Source: Aequorivita soesokkakensis (GTDB taxonomy: Bacteria > Bacteroidota > Bacteroidia > Flavobacteriales > Flavobacteriaceae). From it: 64,000 nucleotides of DNA. This document shows positions 1 to 10,025 of the stretch, in pieces. Made by a program: the position numbers and the translations under genes. Below the pieces are notes generated by a model. It was not told where the DNA came from, ran no database searches, and saw only the letters and a list, made by a program, of their open reading frames with translations. The DNA lies in NCBI RefSeq assembly GCF_001641085.1, contig NZ_LXIE01000004.1, forward strand, positions 1 through 64,000. The letters run 5' to 3'. Each line of letters starts with the position of its first letter. The first letter of the stretch is position 1.

Positions 1-28
1 TTCATTATTCATTATTCATTCATTAAAC
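1..28. repeat. heptanucleotide array upstream of the ABC-F gene
   Basis: Words ttcatta, ttcatta, ttcattc follow each other at exact 7-nt spacing from base 1, ending a short distance before the promoter of the first gene. The array may extend left of the window. It is one of a family of period-7 arrays at gene boundaries here. Confidence 0.6.
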
Positions 29-36
29 ATTTACAG

Positions 37-44
37 TACTTTTG
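37..44 (+). promoter_or_regulatory. Bacteroidetes-type -7 element for the ABC-F gene
   Basis: TACTTTTG matches the Bacteroidetes -7 consensus TAnnTTTG and lies 15 nt before the GTG start at 60. No convincing -33 box is visible because the heptanucleotide array occupies that position. Confidence 0.5.
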
Positions 45-59
45 CCGAAAATTTAAACT

Positions 60-1934
60 GTGAATTACCTTTCAGTAGAAAATATCTCCAAATCCTTCGG
101 GATGCGGGTTTTGTTTGAAAATATTTCCTTTGGAATAAACGAAGGACAAAAAATAGGTTTCGTTGCCAAAAACGGAACGGGGAAAACTTCCCTTCTTAAT
201 ATTATTGCCGGAAACGACAAGGCCGATACGGGAAATGTGGTTTTCAGAAAAGGCTTAAAAATTGCCTATCTGCCACAGGAACCAGATTTGGATCCGAAAC
301 TAACGGTGGAACAAACTATTTTTTCTTCAGACAATCCCATTCTGAAAATAATTGAAAATTACGAACACGCCATTGAAAATCCAGATGATTCCGAAACCTA
401 CCAAAAGGCATTCGACGCTATGGATGCGCATCACGCTTGGGATTTTGAGACTCGCTACAAACAGATTCTTTTCAAATTAAAGTTGGAAGACTTGCACGCC
501 AAAGTGGGCAACCTCAGTGGCGGACAGAAAAAACGTTTGGCATTGGCAAATGCACTTTTAACTACTCCAGATTTGTTGATAATGGATGAGCCCACCAACC
601 ACTTGGATCTTGAAATGATTGAGTGGCTGGAAAATCTTTTCGCAAAGGAAAACTTCACTCTTTTTATGGTTACGCACGACCGTTATTTCTTGGAACGCGT
701 TTGTAATGAAATTGTAGAATTGGATGAGGGAACGCTTTACAGCTATAAAGGAAATTACAGTTATTATTTGGAGAAACGCGACGCCCGAATAGAAAACGAA
801 GCCACGGAAACTGGCAAGGCGAAGCAACTTTTCAAAAAGGAATTGGAGTGGATGCGCCGCCAACCCAAAGCGCGAACCACTAAAAGCAAAAGCCGAATCG
901 ACGATTTCCACGAAATAAAGGACCGTGCCAGCAAACGCCGAAACGATCACCAAGTTCAACTTGAATTAAACATGGAGCGCATGGGCACCAAGGTTGTGGA
1001 ACTTCACAAAATTTCAAAATCGTTTGGCGAGAAAGTGCTTTTGGATAAGTTTGAATACAACTTTAACCGTGGGGAAAGAGTGGGAATTATCGGAAAGAAC
1101 GGAACAGGAAAATCCACATTTTTGAATATTCTTACGGGAGCTTTAAAACCCGATTCTGGGAAAGTGGTCGTAGGTGAAACAGTTCAGTTTGGATACTACA
1201 CCCAAGCCGGAATCAATATTAAGGAAGGCCAAAAAGTAATAGATGTTATTCGCGAATACGGCGATTATATCCCATTGAAAAAAGGTCGGCAGATTTCTGC
1301 TTCGCAGCTTTTGGAACGCTTTCTTTTCGACCCGAAGAAACAATACGATTTTGTTGAAAAACTGAGCGGTGGCGAACGTAAACGCCTTTATTTGTGTACC
1401 GTTCTTATCAAGAATCCAAACTTTTTAATTCTTGATGAGCCTACGAACGATTTAGATATTGTTACGCTAAATGTTTTGGAGAGTTTCCTTTTGGATTTTC
1501 CCGGCTGTCTGTTGGTTGTGAGCCACGACCGGTATTTTATGGATAAAATTGTGGATCACCTTTTTGTTTTTAGAGGGGATGCCGAAGTGGAAGATTTCCC
1601 CGGAAACTATTCAGATTTTAGGGCTTATGAAGATAGCAATGTGCAGGAAAAACGTGAAGCGAGTGAAGCTACTCCAAAGGTTAAAAAAGATTGGAAACAA
1701 GACTCCAGCCCCGCAAAACTTAATTATAACGAGCAAAAGGAGTACAACAAGCTAGAAAAGGAAATAGCCAATCTTGAAAAAAATCGGGAGGAACTTCAGA
1801 ATAAATTTGCCACTGAAAACTGGGATGGCGCCGAGATTGACAAACAATCCATAAAGCTACAGGAGATTATGGATAAAATTGAAGCGAAGGAAGAACGTTG
1901 GTTTGAGCTTTCAGCGAAAATGGAGGAATTCTGA
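60..1934 (+). CDS. ABC-F family ATPase (Uup/EttA-like)
   Basis: A 624-residue soluble protein with two ABC domains and no membrane segment, the layout of ABC-F translation factors that act at the ribosomal E site. Domain 1 has Walker A AKNGTGKT (residues 36-43, with Ala for the usual first Gly), LSGGQ (152-156) and LLIMDEPTNHLD (172-183). An ABC-F linker rich in Arg and Lys follows (about 240-330). Domain 2 has GKNGTGKS, LSGGE and ILDEPTNDLD. Residues about 555-624 form a charged coiled coil like the DNA-binding C-terminal tail of Uup. The start is GTG; the reading MNYLSVENISKSFG fits the family start, and a TAnnTTTG box lies just upstream. Its stop codon lies in a heptanucleotide array shared with the next gene. 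Family is sure; the exact ABC-F subgroup is inferred from the C-terminal coiled coil. Confidence 0.93.
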   Translation: MNYLSVENISKSFGMRVLFENISFGINEGQKIGFVAKNGTGKTSLLNIIAGNDKADTGNVVFRKGLKIAYLPQEPDLDPKLTVEQTIFSSDNPILKIIENYEHAIENPDDSETYQKAFDAMDAHHAWDFETRYKQILFKLKLEDLHAKVGNLSGGQKKRLALANALLTTPDLLIMDEPTNHLDLEMIEWLENLFAKENFTLFMVTHDRYFLERVCNEIVELDEGTLYSYKGNYSYYLEKRDARIENEATETGKAKQLFKKELEWMRRQPKARTTKSKSRIDDFHEIKDRASKRRNDHQVQLELNMERMGTKVVELHKISKSFGEKVLLDKFEYNFNRGERVGIIGKNGTGKSTFLNILTGALKPDSGKVVVGETVQFGYYTQAGINIKEGQKVIDVIREYGDYIPLKKGRQISASQLLERFLFDPKKQYDFVEKLSGGERKRLYLCTVLIKNPNFLILDEPTNDLDIVTLNVLESFLLDFPGCLLVVSHDRYFMDKIVDHLFVFRGDAEVEDFPGNYSDFRAYEDSNVQEKREASEATPKVKKDWKQDSSPAKLNYNEQKEYNKLEKEIANLEKNREELQNKFATENWDGAEIDKQSIKLQEIMDKIEAKEERWFELSAKMEEF

Positions 1935-1974
1935 ATTCAGAATTCAGAATTATGAATTATGAATTATGAATTAT
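1926..1974. repeat. heptanucleotide array bridging stop and start codons
   Basis: Seven consecutive 7-nt words, gaattct, gaattca (twice) and gaattat (four times), run from inside the last codons of the ABC-F gene to the ATG of the methyltransferase gene. The stop TGA (1932-1934) and the start ATG (1973-1975) are both in phase with the repeat. Each gaattat unit creates an ATGA in a new reading frame. Confidence 0.9.
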
Positions 1975-2755
1975 GATACACCAATCAAAAAGCTACATAA
2001 AATTCATTCGGCTTGCCAAAAACAAACACGGCGTGCATTCGCCATTTGTATATGATTTGGTGACGAAGTGTTTTAATGATAAAACGAAATATCACGAATA
2101 CGAAATTCTGAAATCGCACAGAAAAGCTTTGCGAAGCGATACTTCAACTTTTGAAATGAAGGATTTTGGTCAAGGTTCGCGAGTTTTTAAAGGCAGCGCA
2201 CGAAAAGTTTCCGCGGTTTTGAAAAATGCGGGAATGCGCAAAAAACGCCAACGACTACTATTCCGCTTGTCGAAATATTTCAACAGTGAAAATATTTTGG
2301 AACTTGGGACTTCACTGGGTTTGGGAACGGTTGCGCTTTCACTTTCGAATGAATTTGCCGCCATTAATACCGTGGAAGGTTGCCCGAACACCTTACGTAA
2401 AGCACAGGATTATTTTGAAAAATTCAACTTGCACAATATTCAGATACACCAAAAGCTTTTCAGAGAATTTCTTCAATCCCGAAATTTCGGGACAGAAAAA
2501 TTCGATTTAATATTTATAGACGGCGACCACAATGGAGAAAGGACTTTCGGGTATTTCAATTCCCTTTTAAAAAATATACACAATGATTCTATAATTATTT
2601 TTGATGATATTTATTGGAGCAAGGATATGACTGAGGCTTGGCAGAAAATAATCGCAAATGAAAAAGTAACGGTAAGCATCGATACTTTTCAATGGGGGCT
2701 GGTTTTTTTCAGAAAGGAACAACCCAAGCAGCATTTTGTGATAAGGATTGGTTGA
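1973..2755 (+). CDS. class I SAM-dependent methyltransferase (O-methyltransferase-like)
   Basis: A 260-residue protein with a Rossmann methyltransferase core. Motif I is ILELGTSLGLGTVAL near residue 105, followed by an acidic loop (NTVEGCPNT) and FDLIFIDGDHNGERT near residue 180, then a DDIYW segment. The GDH motif and DD pair resemble cation-dependent O-methyltransferases. The N-terminal 90 residues are basic. The ATG at 1973 is the last unit of a heptanucleotide array and there is no other in-frame start nearby. No Shine-Dalgarno is seen, which is usual in this group. Substrate is unknown. It probably shares a transcript with the ABC-F gene. Confidence 0.8.
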   Translation: MIHQSKSYIKFIRLAKNKHGVHSPFVYDLVTKCFNDKTKYHEYEILKSHRKALRSDTSTFEMKDFGQGSRVFKGSARKVSAVLKNAGMRKKRQRLLFRLSKYFNSENILELGTSLGLGTVALSLSNEFAAINTVEGCPNTLRKAQDYFEKFNLHNIQIHQKLFREFLQSRNFGTEKFDLIFIDGDHNGERTFGYFNSLLKNIHNDSIIIFDDIYWSKDMTEAWQKIIANEKVTVSIDTFQWGLVFFRKEQPKQHFVIRIG

Positions 2756-2770
2756 TGGTTGATGGTTGAT
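2750..2770. repeat. heptanucleotide array at the methyltransferase stop codon
   Basis: Three perfect copies of ggttgat begin 3 nt before the TGA stop (2753-2755) and continue into the intergenic region. Each copy repeats TGATGG in another frame. Confidence 0.85.
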
Positions 2771-2789
2771 GGTAAAGATGACTTTTTGC

Positions 2790-2810
2790 TTTAAACTTTC
2801 AACTTTGAAC
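2790..2810. repeat. heptanucleotide array tttNaac in the promoter region
   Basis: Words tttaaac, tttcaac and tttgaac at 7-nt spacing. The last one carries the TTTG that is the best -33 candidate for the next gene. Confidence 0.65.
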
Positions 2811-2830
2811 TAAATTTGTAACAACCCACG

Positions 2831-2838
2831 TACCTTTG
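2831..2838 (+). promoter_or_regulatory. -7 element of the LolD-like ATPase gene
   Basis: TACCTTTG matches TAnnTTTG. A TTTG at 2804-2807 is 23 nt upstream, at the long end of the accepted -33/-7 spacing. The start codon is 30 nt downstream. Confidence 0.55.
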
Positions 2839-2868
2839 CGTCCTATTAAATCATATTGAAAAACGTCT

Positions 2869-3573
2869 ATGAGCTTAGTTATTAAAATCAGAAACATCAC
2901 AAGGGATTTTCCGCTTGGGAATGAAGTGGTTAAAGTTTTAAAAGGAATTGATCTGGACATTGAACGCGGCGAATACGTTGCATTGATGGGGCCTTCCGGT
3001 TCTGGAAAATCTACTTTAATGAACCTTTTGGGATGTTTGGACACGCCAACTTCCGGTACTTACGAGCTAAACGGAAGTAATGTAAGCAATATGACCGATG
3101 ACGAGTTGGCTGAAATTCGGAATAAGGAAATCGGCTTCGTCTTTCAAACCTTTAACCTTCTCCCTCGAACCACTGCGCTGGAAAATGTTGCTTTGCCCAT
3201 GATTTATGCGGGTGCCTCAAAAAGCGAAAGAACTGAACGTGCAAAACAAGTATTGACCGATGTTGGCCTTGCAGACCGAATGGACCACAAACCCAACCAA
3301 CTTTCAGGAGGACAGCGCCAGCGTGTTGCCGTGGGCCGGGCTTTGGTAAACCACCCTTCCATCATTTTGGCAGATGAGCCAACAGGAAATTTAGATTCTA
3401 AAACTTCAGATGAAATAATGAATCTTTTCAATGAAATTCACAAAGCAGGAAACACAGTGATTTTAGTAACCCACGAAGAGGAAATTGCAGAAAATGCACA
3501 CAGAATTATTCGGCTTCGGGATGGTGTTGTTGAGAGCGATACGAAAAAAAGTCTCAGTTTGCAGTCGCAGTAG
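2869..3573 (+). CDS. ABC transporter ATP-binding protein, LolD/MacB family
   Basis: A 234-residue single ABC domain with GPSGSGKST (Walker A, about residue 41), a [10 protein letters not shown] segment typical of the LolD/MacB/FtsE group, [18 protein letters not shown] (Q-loop region), [15 protein letters not shown] (signature) and [12 protein letters not shown] (Walker B). Members energise MacB-type mechanotransmission or lipoprotein-release permeases from the cytoplasmic side. No permease gene is adjacent, so its partner must be elsewhere. The stop codon falls in a cagt-rich near-heptameric repeat (3555-3581). Confidence 0.9.
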   Translation: MSLVIKIRNITRDFPLGNEVVKVLKGIDLDIERGEYVALMGPSGSGKSTLMNLLGCLDTPTSGTYELNGSNVSNMTDDELAEIRNKEIGFVFQTFNLLPRTTALENVALPMIYAGASKSERTERAKQVLTDVGLADRMDHKPNQLSGGQRQRVAVGRALVNHPSIILADEPTGNLDSKTSDEIMNLFNEIHKAGNTVILVTHEEEIAENAHRIIRLRDGVVESDTKKSLSLQSQ

Positions 3574-3581
3574 GCAGTTTT
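3555..3581. repeat. imperfect heptanucleotide cagt array at a stop codon
   Basis: Words cagtttg, cagtcg, cagtagg, cagtttt: spacing 7, 6, 7 nt. The TAG stop of the LolD-like gene (3571-3573) is inside. It matches in style the longer cagt array at 3850-3898. Confidence 0.55.
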
Positions 3582-3673
3582 TCTGGGTGAGTTTGTGAAT
3601 TAATTAACCTTGTTTCTTGAATTAGAAAAAAGATATTTCTAACCTCTAATTTCATATTTCCCATTTCGTATTT

Positions 3674-3681
3674 TATCTTTG
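3674..3681 (+). promoter_or_regulatory. -7 element of the 58-residue membrane protein gene
   Basis: TATCTTTG (TAnnTTTG) lies only 4 nt before the ATG at 3686, so the transcript would be nearly leaderless. It lies in a region phased by ttt every 7 nt (3650-3684). Confidence 0.45.
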
Positions 3682-3685
3682 AAAT

Positions 3686-3862
3686 ATGAATTTAGACCTT
3701 TCAAATCCATTGCTTTTAATAATTGGCGGAATACTTCTTTTAGCCATTCTCTATTTTTGGAATAAAAGAAATGCTACAAATCAGCGGCAACGCAGAACGA
3801 AAAATTTCAGAAACAGTTATTACGAACGGAAAAAGGATCGGGAGCAGGACAGTACGCAGTAG
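3686..3862 (+). CDS. 58-residue single-span membrane protein
   Basis: A short reading frame giving a hydrophobic segment (NPLLLIIGGILLLAILYFW, about residues 7-25) followed by a strongly basic and aromatic tail (many Arg, Lys, Tyr, Gln). This looks like a signal-anchored small protein with a cytoplasmic basic tail. Support: its own TAnnTTTG box and a stop codon placed at the start of a heptanucleotide array, as for larger genes here. No family is recognised. Confidence 0.5.
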   Translation: MNLDLSNPLLLIIGGILLLAILYFWNKRNATNQRQRRTKNFRNSYYERKKDREQDSTQ

Positions 3863-3898
3863 TCAGTACGCAGTAGTCAGTACGCAGTGGACAGTTTA
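3850..3898. repeat. heptanucleotide cagt array, seven units
   Basis: Words cagtacg, cagtagt, cagtacg, cagtagt, cagtacg, cagtgga, cagttta at exact 7-nt spacing, so the basic two-word unit is 14 nt. The TAG stop of the small membrane protein gene is in the second word. Confidence 0.9.
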
Positions 3899-3965
3899 AA
3901 AATTATTCTTTTTAGAAAAACTTCGTGTCTTAGCGCCTTTGCAAGAATTTTAAATCAGTTATTCG

Positions 3966-3973
3966 TAACTTTG
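3966..3973 (+). promoter_or_regulatory. -7 element of the adenosyltransferase gene
   Basis: TAACTTTG matches TAnnTTTG and is 39 nt before the ATG. A period-7 stretch lies between it and the start codon and so forms most of the 5' leader. Confidence 0.5.
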
Positions 3974-4015
3974 AAAAACAACAAACTTCAAACAATAAAC
4001 CACAAACTCTAAATG
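3974..4015. repeat. heptad-phased leader of the adenosyltransferase gene
   Basis: Six words, aaaaaca, acaaact, tcaaaca, ataaacc, acaaact, ctaaatg, share AAA at positions 3-5 and end exactly on the ATG. Only acaaact repeats exactly, so this is a degenerate array. Confidence 0.55.
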
Positions 4016-4585
4016 AAAATATATACCAAAACCGGCGATGCAGGCACTACTGCCCTTTTCGGCGGCACAAGAGTTTCCAAACACAACATTCGTATTGAAA
4101 GTTACGGTACGGTGGATGAGCTTAATTCGTATCTGGGGCTTATCCGCACTCAAGAAATTGACCCTCGCAGCAAAGAAATTTTGGTTCATATTCAAGATAG
4201 GCTGTTTACACTTGGAGCTATTTTAGCAACCGATCCTGCGAAAGCCACACTGAAAAGCGGAAAGGAACGTTTAAATATTCCAAAAATTGACGAAGAAGAT
4301 ATCGAGCTCCTAGAAAAAGAGATGGACAGGATGAACGACTCCCTGCCACCAATGACGCATTTCATTTTGCCAGGTGGAAATTCTACCGTGTCATATTGTC
4401 ACATTGCCCGTACTGTCTGCCGCCGTGCAGAACGCCGTACTACGCTTTTAAATGAAAATGAACCCATTGACGAAAAGGTGCTGATGTATTTAAACCGACT
4501 ATCTGACTACCTCTTTGTGCTGGCACGAAAGTTGTCTAAAGACACCAACGCAGAAGAGACACAATGGATTCCTAAGAAGCTGTAA
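4013..4585 (+). CDS. cob(I)yrinic acid a,c-diamide adenosyltransferase, PduO type
   Basis: A 190-residue protein starting MKIYTKTGDAGTTALFGG, the ATP-binding N-terminus of PduO/MMAB-type ATP:cob(I)alamin adenosyltransferases. YGTVDELNSYLGL and the late CRRAERR and LNRLSDYLFVLAR segments are the conserved helices of the trimeric helical bundle. It transfers adenosyl from ATP to cob(I)alamin in the cytoplasm, making adenosylcobalamin. The MeaB GTPase at 19743-20822 serves the same cofactor, so a methylmalonyl-CoA mutase probably exists elsewhere in the genome. Confidence 0.93.
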   Translation: MKIYTKTGDAGTTALFGGTRVSKHNIRIESYGTVDELNSYLGLIRTQEIDPRSKEILVHIQDRLFTLGAILATDPAKATLKSGKERLNIPKIDEEDIELLEKEMDRMNDSLPPMTHFILPGGNSTVSYCHIARTVCRRAERRTTLLNENEPIDEKVLMYLNRLSDYLFVLARKLSKDTNAEETQWIPKKL

Positions 4586-4696
4586 ATTTCTTCCAAAACA
4601 ATAATTTTAAATAATTGATTTTCAGTTGTTTAAATAAGTTCTTTAAAATATAGCAGAAATAATTAAGATTTTTCTTGACTTTTTGATCTAAAAAAT

Positions 4697-4704
4697 TACT
4701 TTTG
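4697..4704 (+). promoter_or_regulatory. -7 element of the DUF2795 gene
   Basis: TACTTTTG (TAnnTTTG) with a TTG at 4674-4676 20 nt upstream as the -33 element. The ATG is 23 nt downstream. One of the best-formed promoters in the window. Confidence 0.6.
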
Positions 4705-4727
4705 CAGAAAATTAAACCTATAGTGCT

Positions 4728-4949
4728 ATGTACTGGACATTAGAATTGGCATCCTATTTAAGCGATGCACCCTGGCCCGCAACCAAAGACGAATTGATTG
4801 ATTACGCGATCAGGACCGGTGCTCCACTGGAAGTAGTGGAAAACCTTCAGGCAATTGAAGACGAAGGAGACTCCTATGACTCTATTGAAGAGATCTGGGC
4901 AGACTACCCTACCGACGACGATTATCTCTGGAATGAGGATGAATATTAA
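4728..4949 (+). CDS. DUF2795 family small acidic protein
   Basis: A 73-residue acidic protein, MYWTLELASYLSDAPWPATKDELIDYAIRTG at its front (given here as the family marker region), with an alpha-helical fold like DUF2795. The C-terminus is very acidic (DDDYLWNEDEY). It stands alone between a well-formed promoter and a terminator hairpin, which points to strong independent expression. In Bacteroidetes the family is short and of unknown role. Confidence 0.8.
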   Translation: MYWTLELASYLSDAPWPATKDELIDYAIRTGAPLEVVENLQAIEDEGDSYDSIEEIWADYPTDDDYLWNEDEY

Positions 4950-4985
4950 TCCCAAGATTTTGGGAAAAATTAAAAAATAATATAA

Positions 4986-5012
4986 AAAGTCTCTTTTACG
5001 AGGCTTTTTTTT
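4986..5012 (+). terminator. rho-independent terminator of the DUF2795 gene
   Basis: Short stem agtctc / gaggct with loop ttttac and one G-T pair, followed by a run of eight T. Confidence 0.6.
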
Positions 5013-5042
5013 ATTTAAAAAGTATCGGAAAAGTCGTCCTGA

Positions 5043-5069
5043 TGTCAGGTTGAGCGCAGTCGAAACCTC
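5043..5069. repeat. palindromic element with GAGCGCAGTCGA core (copy 1)
   Basis: The 12-nt core gagcgcagtcga (5052-5063) follows tgtcaggt. The same core occurs at 28579-28590 and inverted at 28632-28643. It is an intergenic repeat of the REP type, here between the DUF2795 terminator and the secA leader. Confidence 0.7.
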
Positions 5070-5143
5070 ATTGGCAACGAAAAACATAATATAAATTGAC
5101 AAAACTGTGTTGCGCTGCAGCACATCAAAATAACACACACATC

Positions 5144-8503
<3,360 letters not shown>

Positions 8504-8527
8504 TATTTTTCCTAAACTTATAATAAG

Positions 8528-8555
8528 ATCCCGAAGCATTCCTTCGGGATTTTTT
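8528..8555 (+). terminator. rho-independent terminator of secA
   Basis: Perfect 9-bp stem atcccgaag / cttcgggat with 5-nt loop cattc, followed by T5. The same stem sequence recurs at 9890-9913. Confidence 0.85.
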
Positions 8556-8598
8556 ATTGGGAAAATGAAGTATCTTTAAGCTCAAAACAAGATTATTT

Positions 8599-9075
8599 AT
8601 GAAAAAAATATACATTGAACTGAAGTGGGCAGTGATTTTCACCATAACCATGCTTTCATGGATGTTGCTCGAAAAAACCTTGGGCTGGCACGAAGAACAG
8701 ATTGCAAACCACCAATGGCTAACGCTTCTTTTTGCTCCTTTCGCAATTTTGATGTATTTACTGGAAATGCGCGAAAAAAGAAGACGGGTTTATGGCGGCA
8801 AAATGACCTGGTTGCAGGGATTTATTTCAGGAGTTATACTGAGTGTTTTTGTAGCACTGCTTTCACCATTGGCCCAATATATTACACATGAATTTATCAC
8901 CCCGAAATACTTCAACAACGTGATAGAATATTCCGTTACCAATGATTTAATGACACGCACAAAGGCCAACGAATATTTCAATATAAATAGTTATATGTGG
9001 CAATCTGCTTTTGGAGCCTTGGGTTTCGGCATTGCTACTGCGGCAATTGTTGCCATTTTTGTTCGAAAAAAATAA
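8599..9075 (+). CDS. DUF4199 family integral membrane protein
   Basis: A 158-residue protein with four hydrophobic segments (about residues 10-25, 42-58, 75-95 and 135-155) and a basic MREKRRRVYGGKMTW loop, the layout of DUF4199 membrane proteins that are common in Bacteroidetes. No catalytic residues can be named and the function is unknown. It starts 48 nt after the secA terminator, so it has its own promoter. Confidence 0.75.
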   Translation: MKKIYIELKWAVIFTITMLSWMLLEKTLGWHEEQIANHQWLTLLFAPFAILMYLLEMREKRRRVYGGKMTWLQGFISGVILSVFVALLSPLAQYITHEFITPKYFNNVIEYSVTNDLMTRTKANEYFNINSYMWQSAFGALGFGIATAAIVAIFVRKK

Positions 9076-9210
9076 ACTTATTTCTTCAGAAAAAATTTCT
9101 TTTTAAAAGTTGCTCAAAGAAATTAAACAGCTTATAATGAGTTGAATACTTATTGCATAATAGTTTTTTTCATAACTTAGCTATTAAAATCAACCTTAAA
9201 ATCAACACGT

Positions 9211-9864
9211 ATGAAAAAACTAATTTTAGCAACAGCAGCGCTTGCCCTTTGTTTCGTTTCCTGCAAAAATGAAACGAAAAAACCAATGGAAGCTGAAGAT
9301 TCCGTGGTAAAGGACAGCATAGTAATGGAAGAACCTGAAACCCCGGAAGCACCGATGGATTCCGTGGCAATGCAAAAAGCTTGGGAAGCATATATGACGC
9401 CCGGTGAGCCCCACAAAAGAATGGCTGCCGAGGAAGGCAAATGGAATGATGAACTCACTTTTTGGATGGGACCTGATGCGCCCCCAGAAAAAGCAACTGC
9501 AACTGAAGAAGTAAAAATGATAATGGGCGGTCGCTATCAAGTTAGTACCACTACGGGCGAAATGATGGGAATGCCTTTTGAGGGAAGAGGCACTTTGGCT
9601 TATGATAATGCCACCAATGAATACATTTCCACTTGGATTGACAATATGGGTACTGGTTTGTCCGTAATGCGAGGTAAATATGATGAGGCCAGTAAATCCA
9701 CAACACTTACAGGCACGATGGTAGACCCTATGACAGGGAAAGAAAAACAGATGAAACAAGTGTATACCATAATAGATGACAATACCCGAAAAATGGAAAT
9801 GTTTGAGACCGCTCAAGGGGGTGGAGAATATAAAAACATGGAAATTGTGATGAAGCGCGCTTAA
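9211..9864 (+). CDS. DUF1579 family lipoprotein
   Basis: A 217-residue protein whose N-terminus (MKKLILATAALALCFVSCK) is a lipoprotein signal with Cys at residue 18. An acidic, Pro-rich linker (about 20-50) leads to a DUF1579-like beta domain with the typical WNDELTFWMGPDAPP, MIMGGRYQVSTTTG and ISTWIDNMGTGLSVMRG stretches. Likely periplasmic or outer-membrane-anchored. It is bounded downstream by a terminator and is monocistronic. Function is unknown. Confidence 0.8.
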   Translation: MKKLILATAALALCFVSCKNETKKPMEAEDSVVKDSIVMEEPETPEAPMDSVAMQKAWEAYMTPGEPHKRMAAEEGKWNDELTFWMGPDAPPEKATATEEVKMIMGGRYQVSTTTGEMMGMPFEGRGTLAYDNATNEYISTWIDNMGTGLSVMRGKYDEASKSTTLTGTMVDPMTGKEKQMKQVYTIIDDNTRKMEMFETAQGGGEYKNMEIVMKRA

Positions 9865-9889
9865 TTTTTCCGTACTCAGATATTTTAAG

Positions 9890-9920
9890 TCCCGAAGTGT
9901 AAAATCTTCGGGATTTTTTT
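9890..9920 (+). terminator. rho-independent terminator of the DUF1579 gene
   Basis: 8-bp stem tcccgaag / cttcggga with an 8-nt loop and a T7 tail. The stem is the same as that of the secA terminator. Confidence 0.8.
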
Positions 9921-10025
9921 GTTTTAAATAACAACTTTCAGTTGTTTTGCCCTGTCTGGGTGAACAGTATTTTTTTGGACGGAAAAAGTAATTTTTACGT
10001 ACCTTGAACGCTTGTAGGTCTTATT

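Noticed and set aside
558-959. Minus-strand frames of over 100 codons inside the ABC-F and secA genes
   Set aside because: They are antisense shadows of strongly conserved genes, without promoter, signal or family features.
5096-5143. TTG start for SecA at 5096
   Set aside because: The extra residues do not match SecA N-termini, and ATG 5144 begins the conserved helix.
9930-9946. Second terminator after the DUF1579 gene (aacaact / agttgtt)
   Set aside because: The 7-bp A/T-rich stem has no proper T-run and a better terminator lies just upstream, so it is probably chance.
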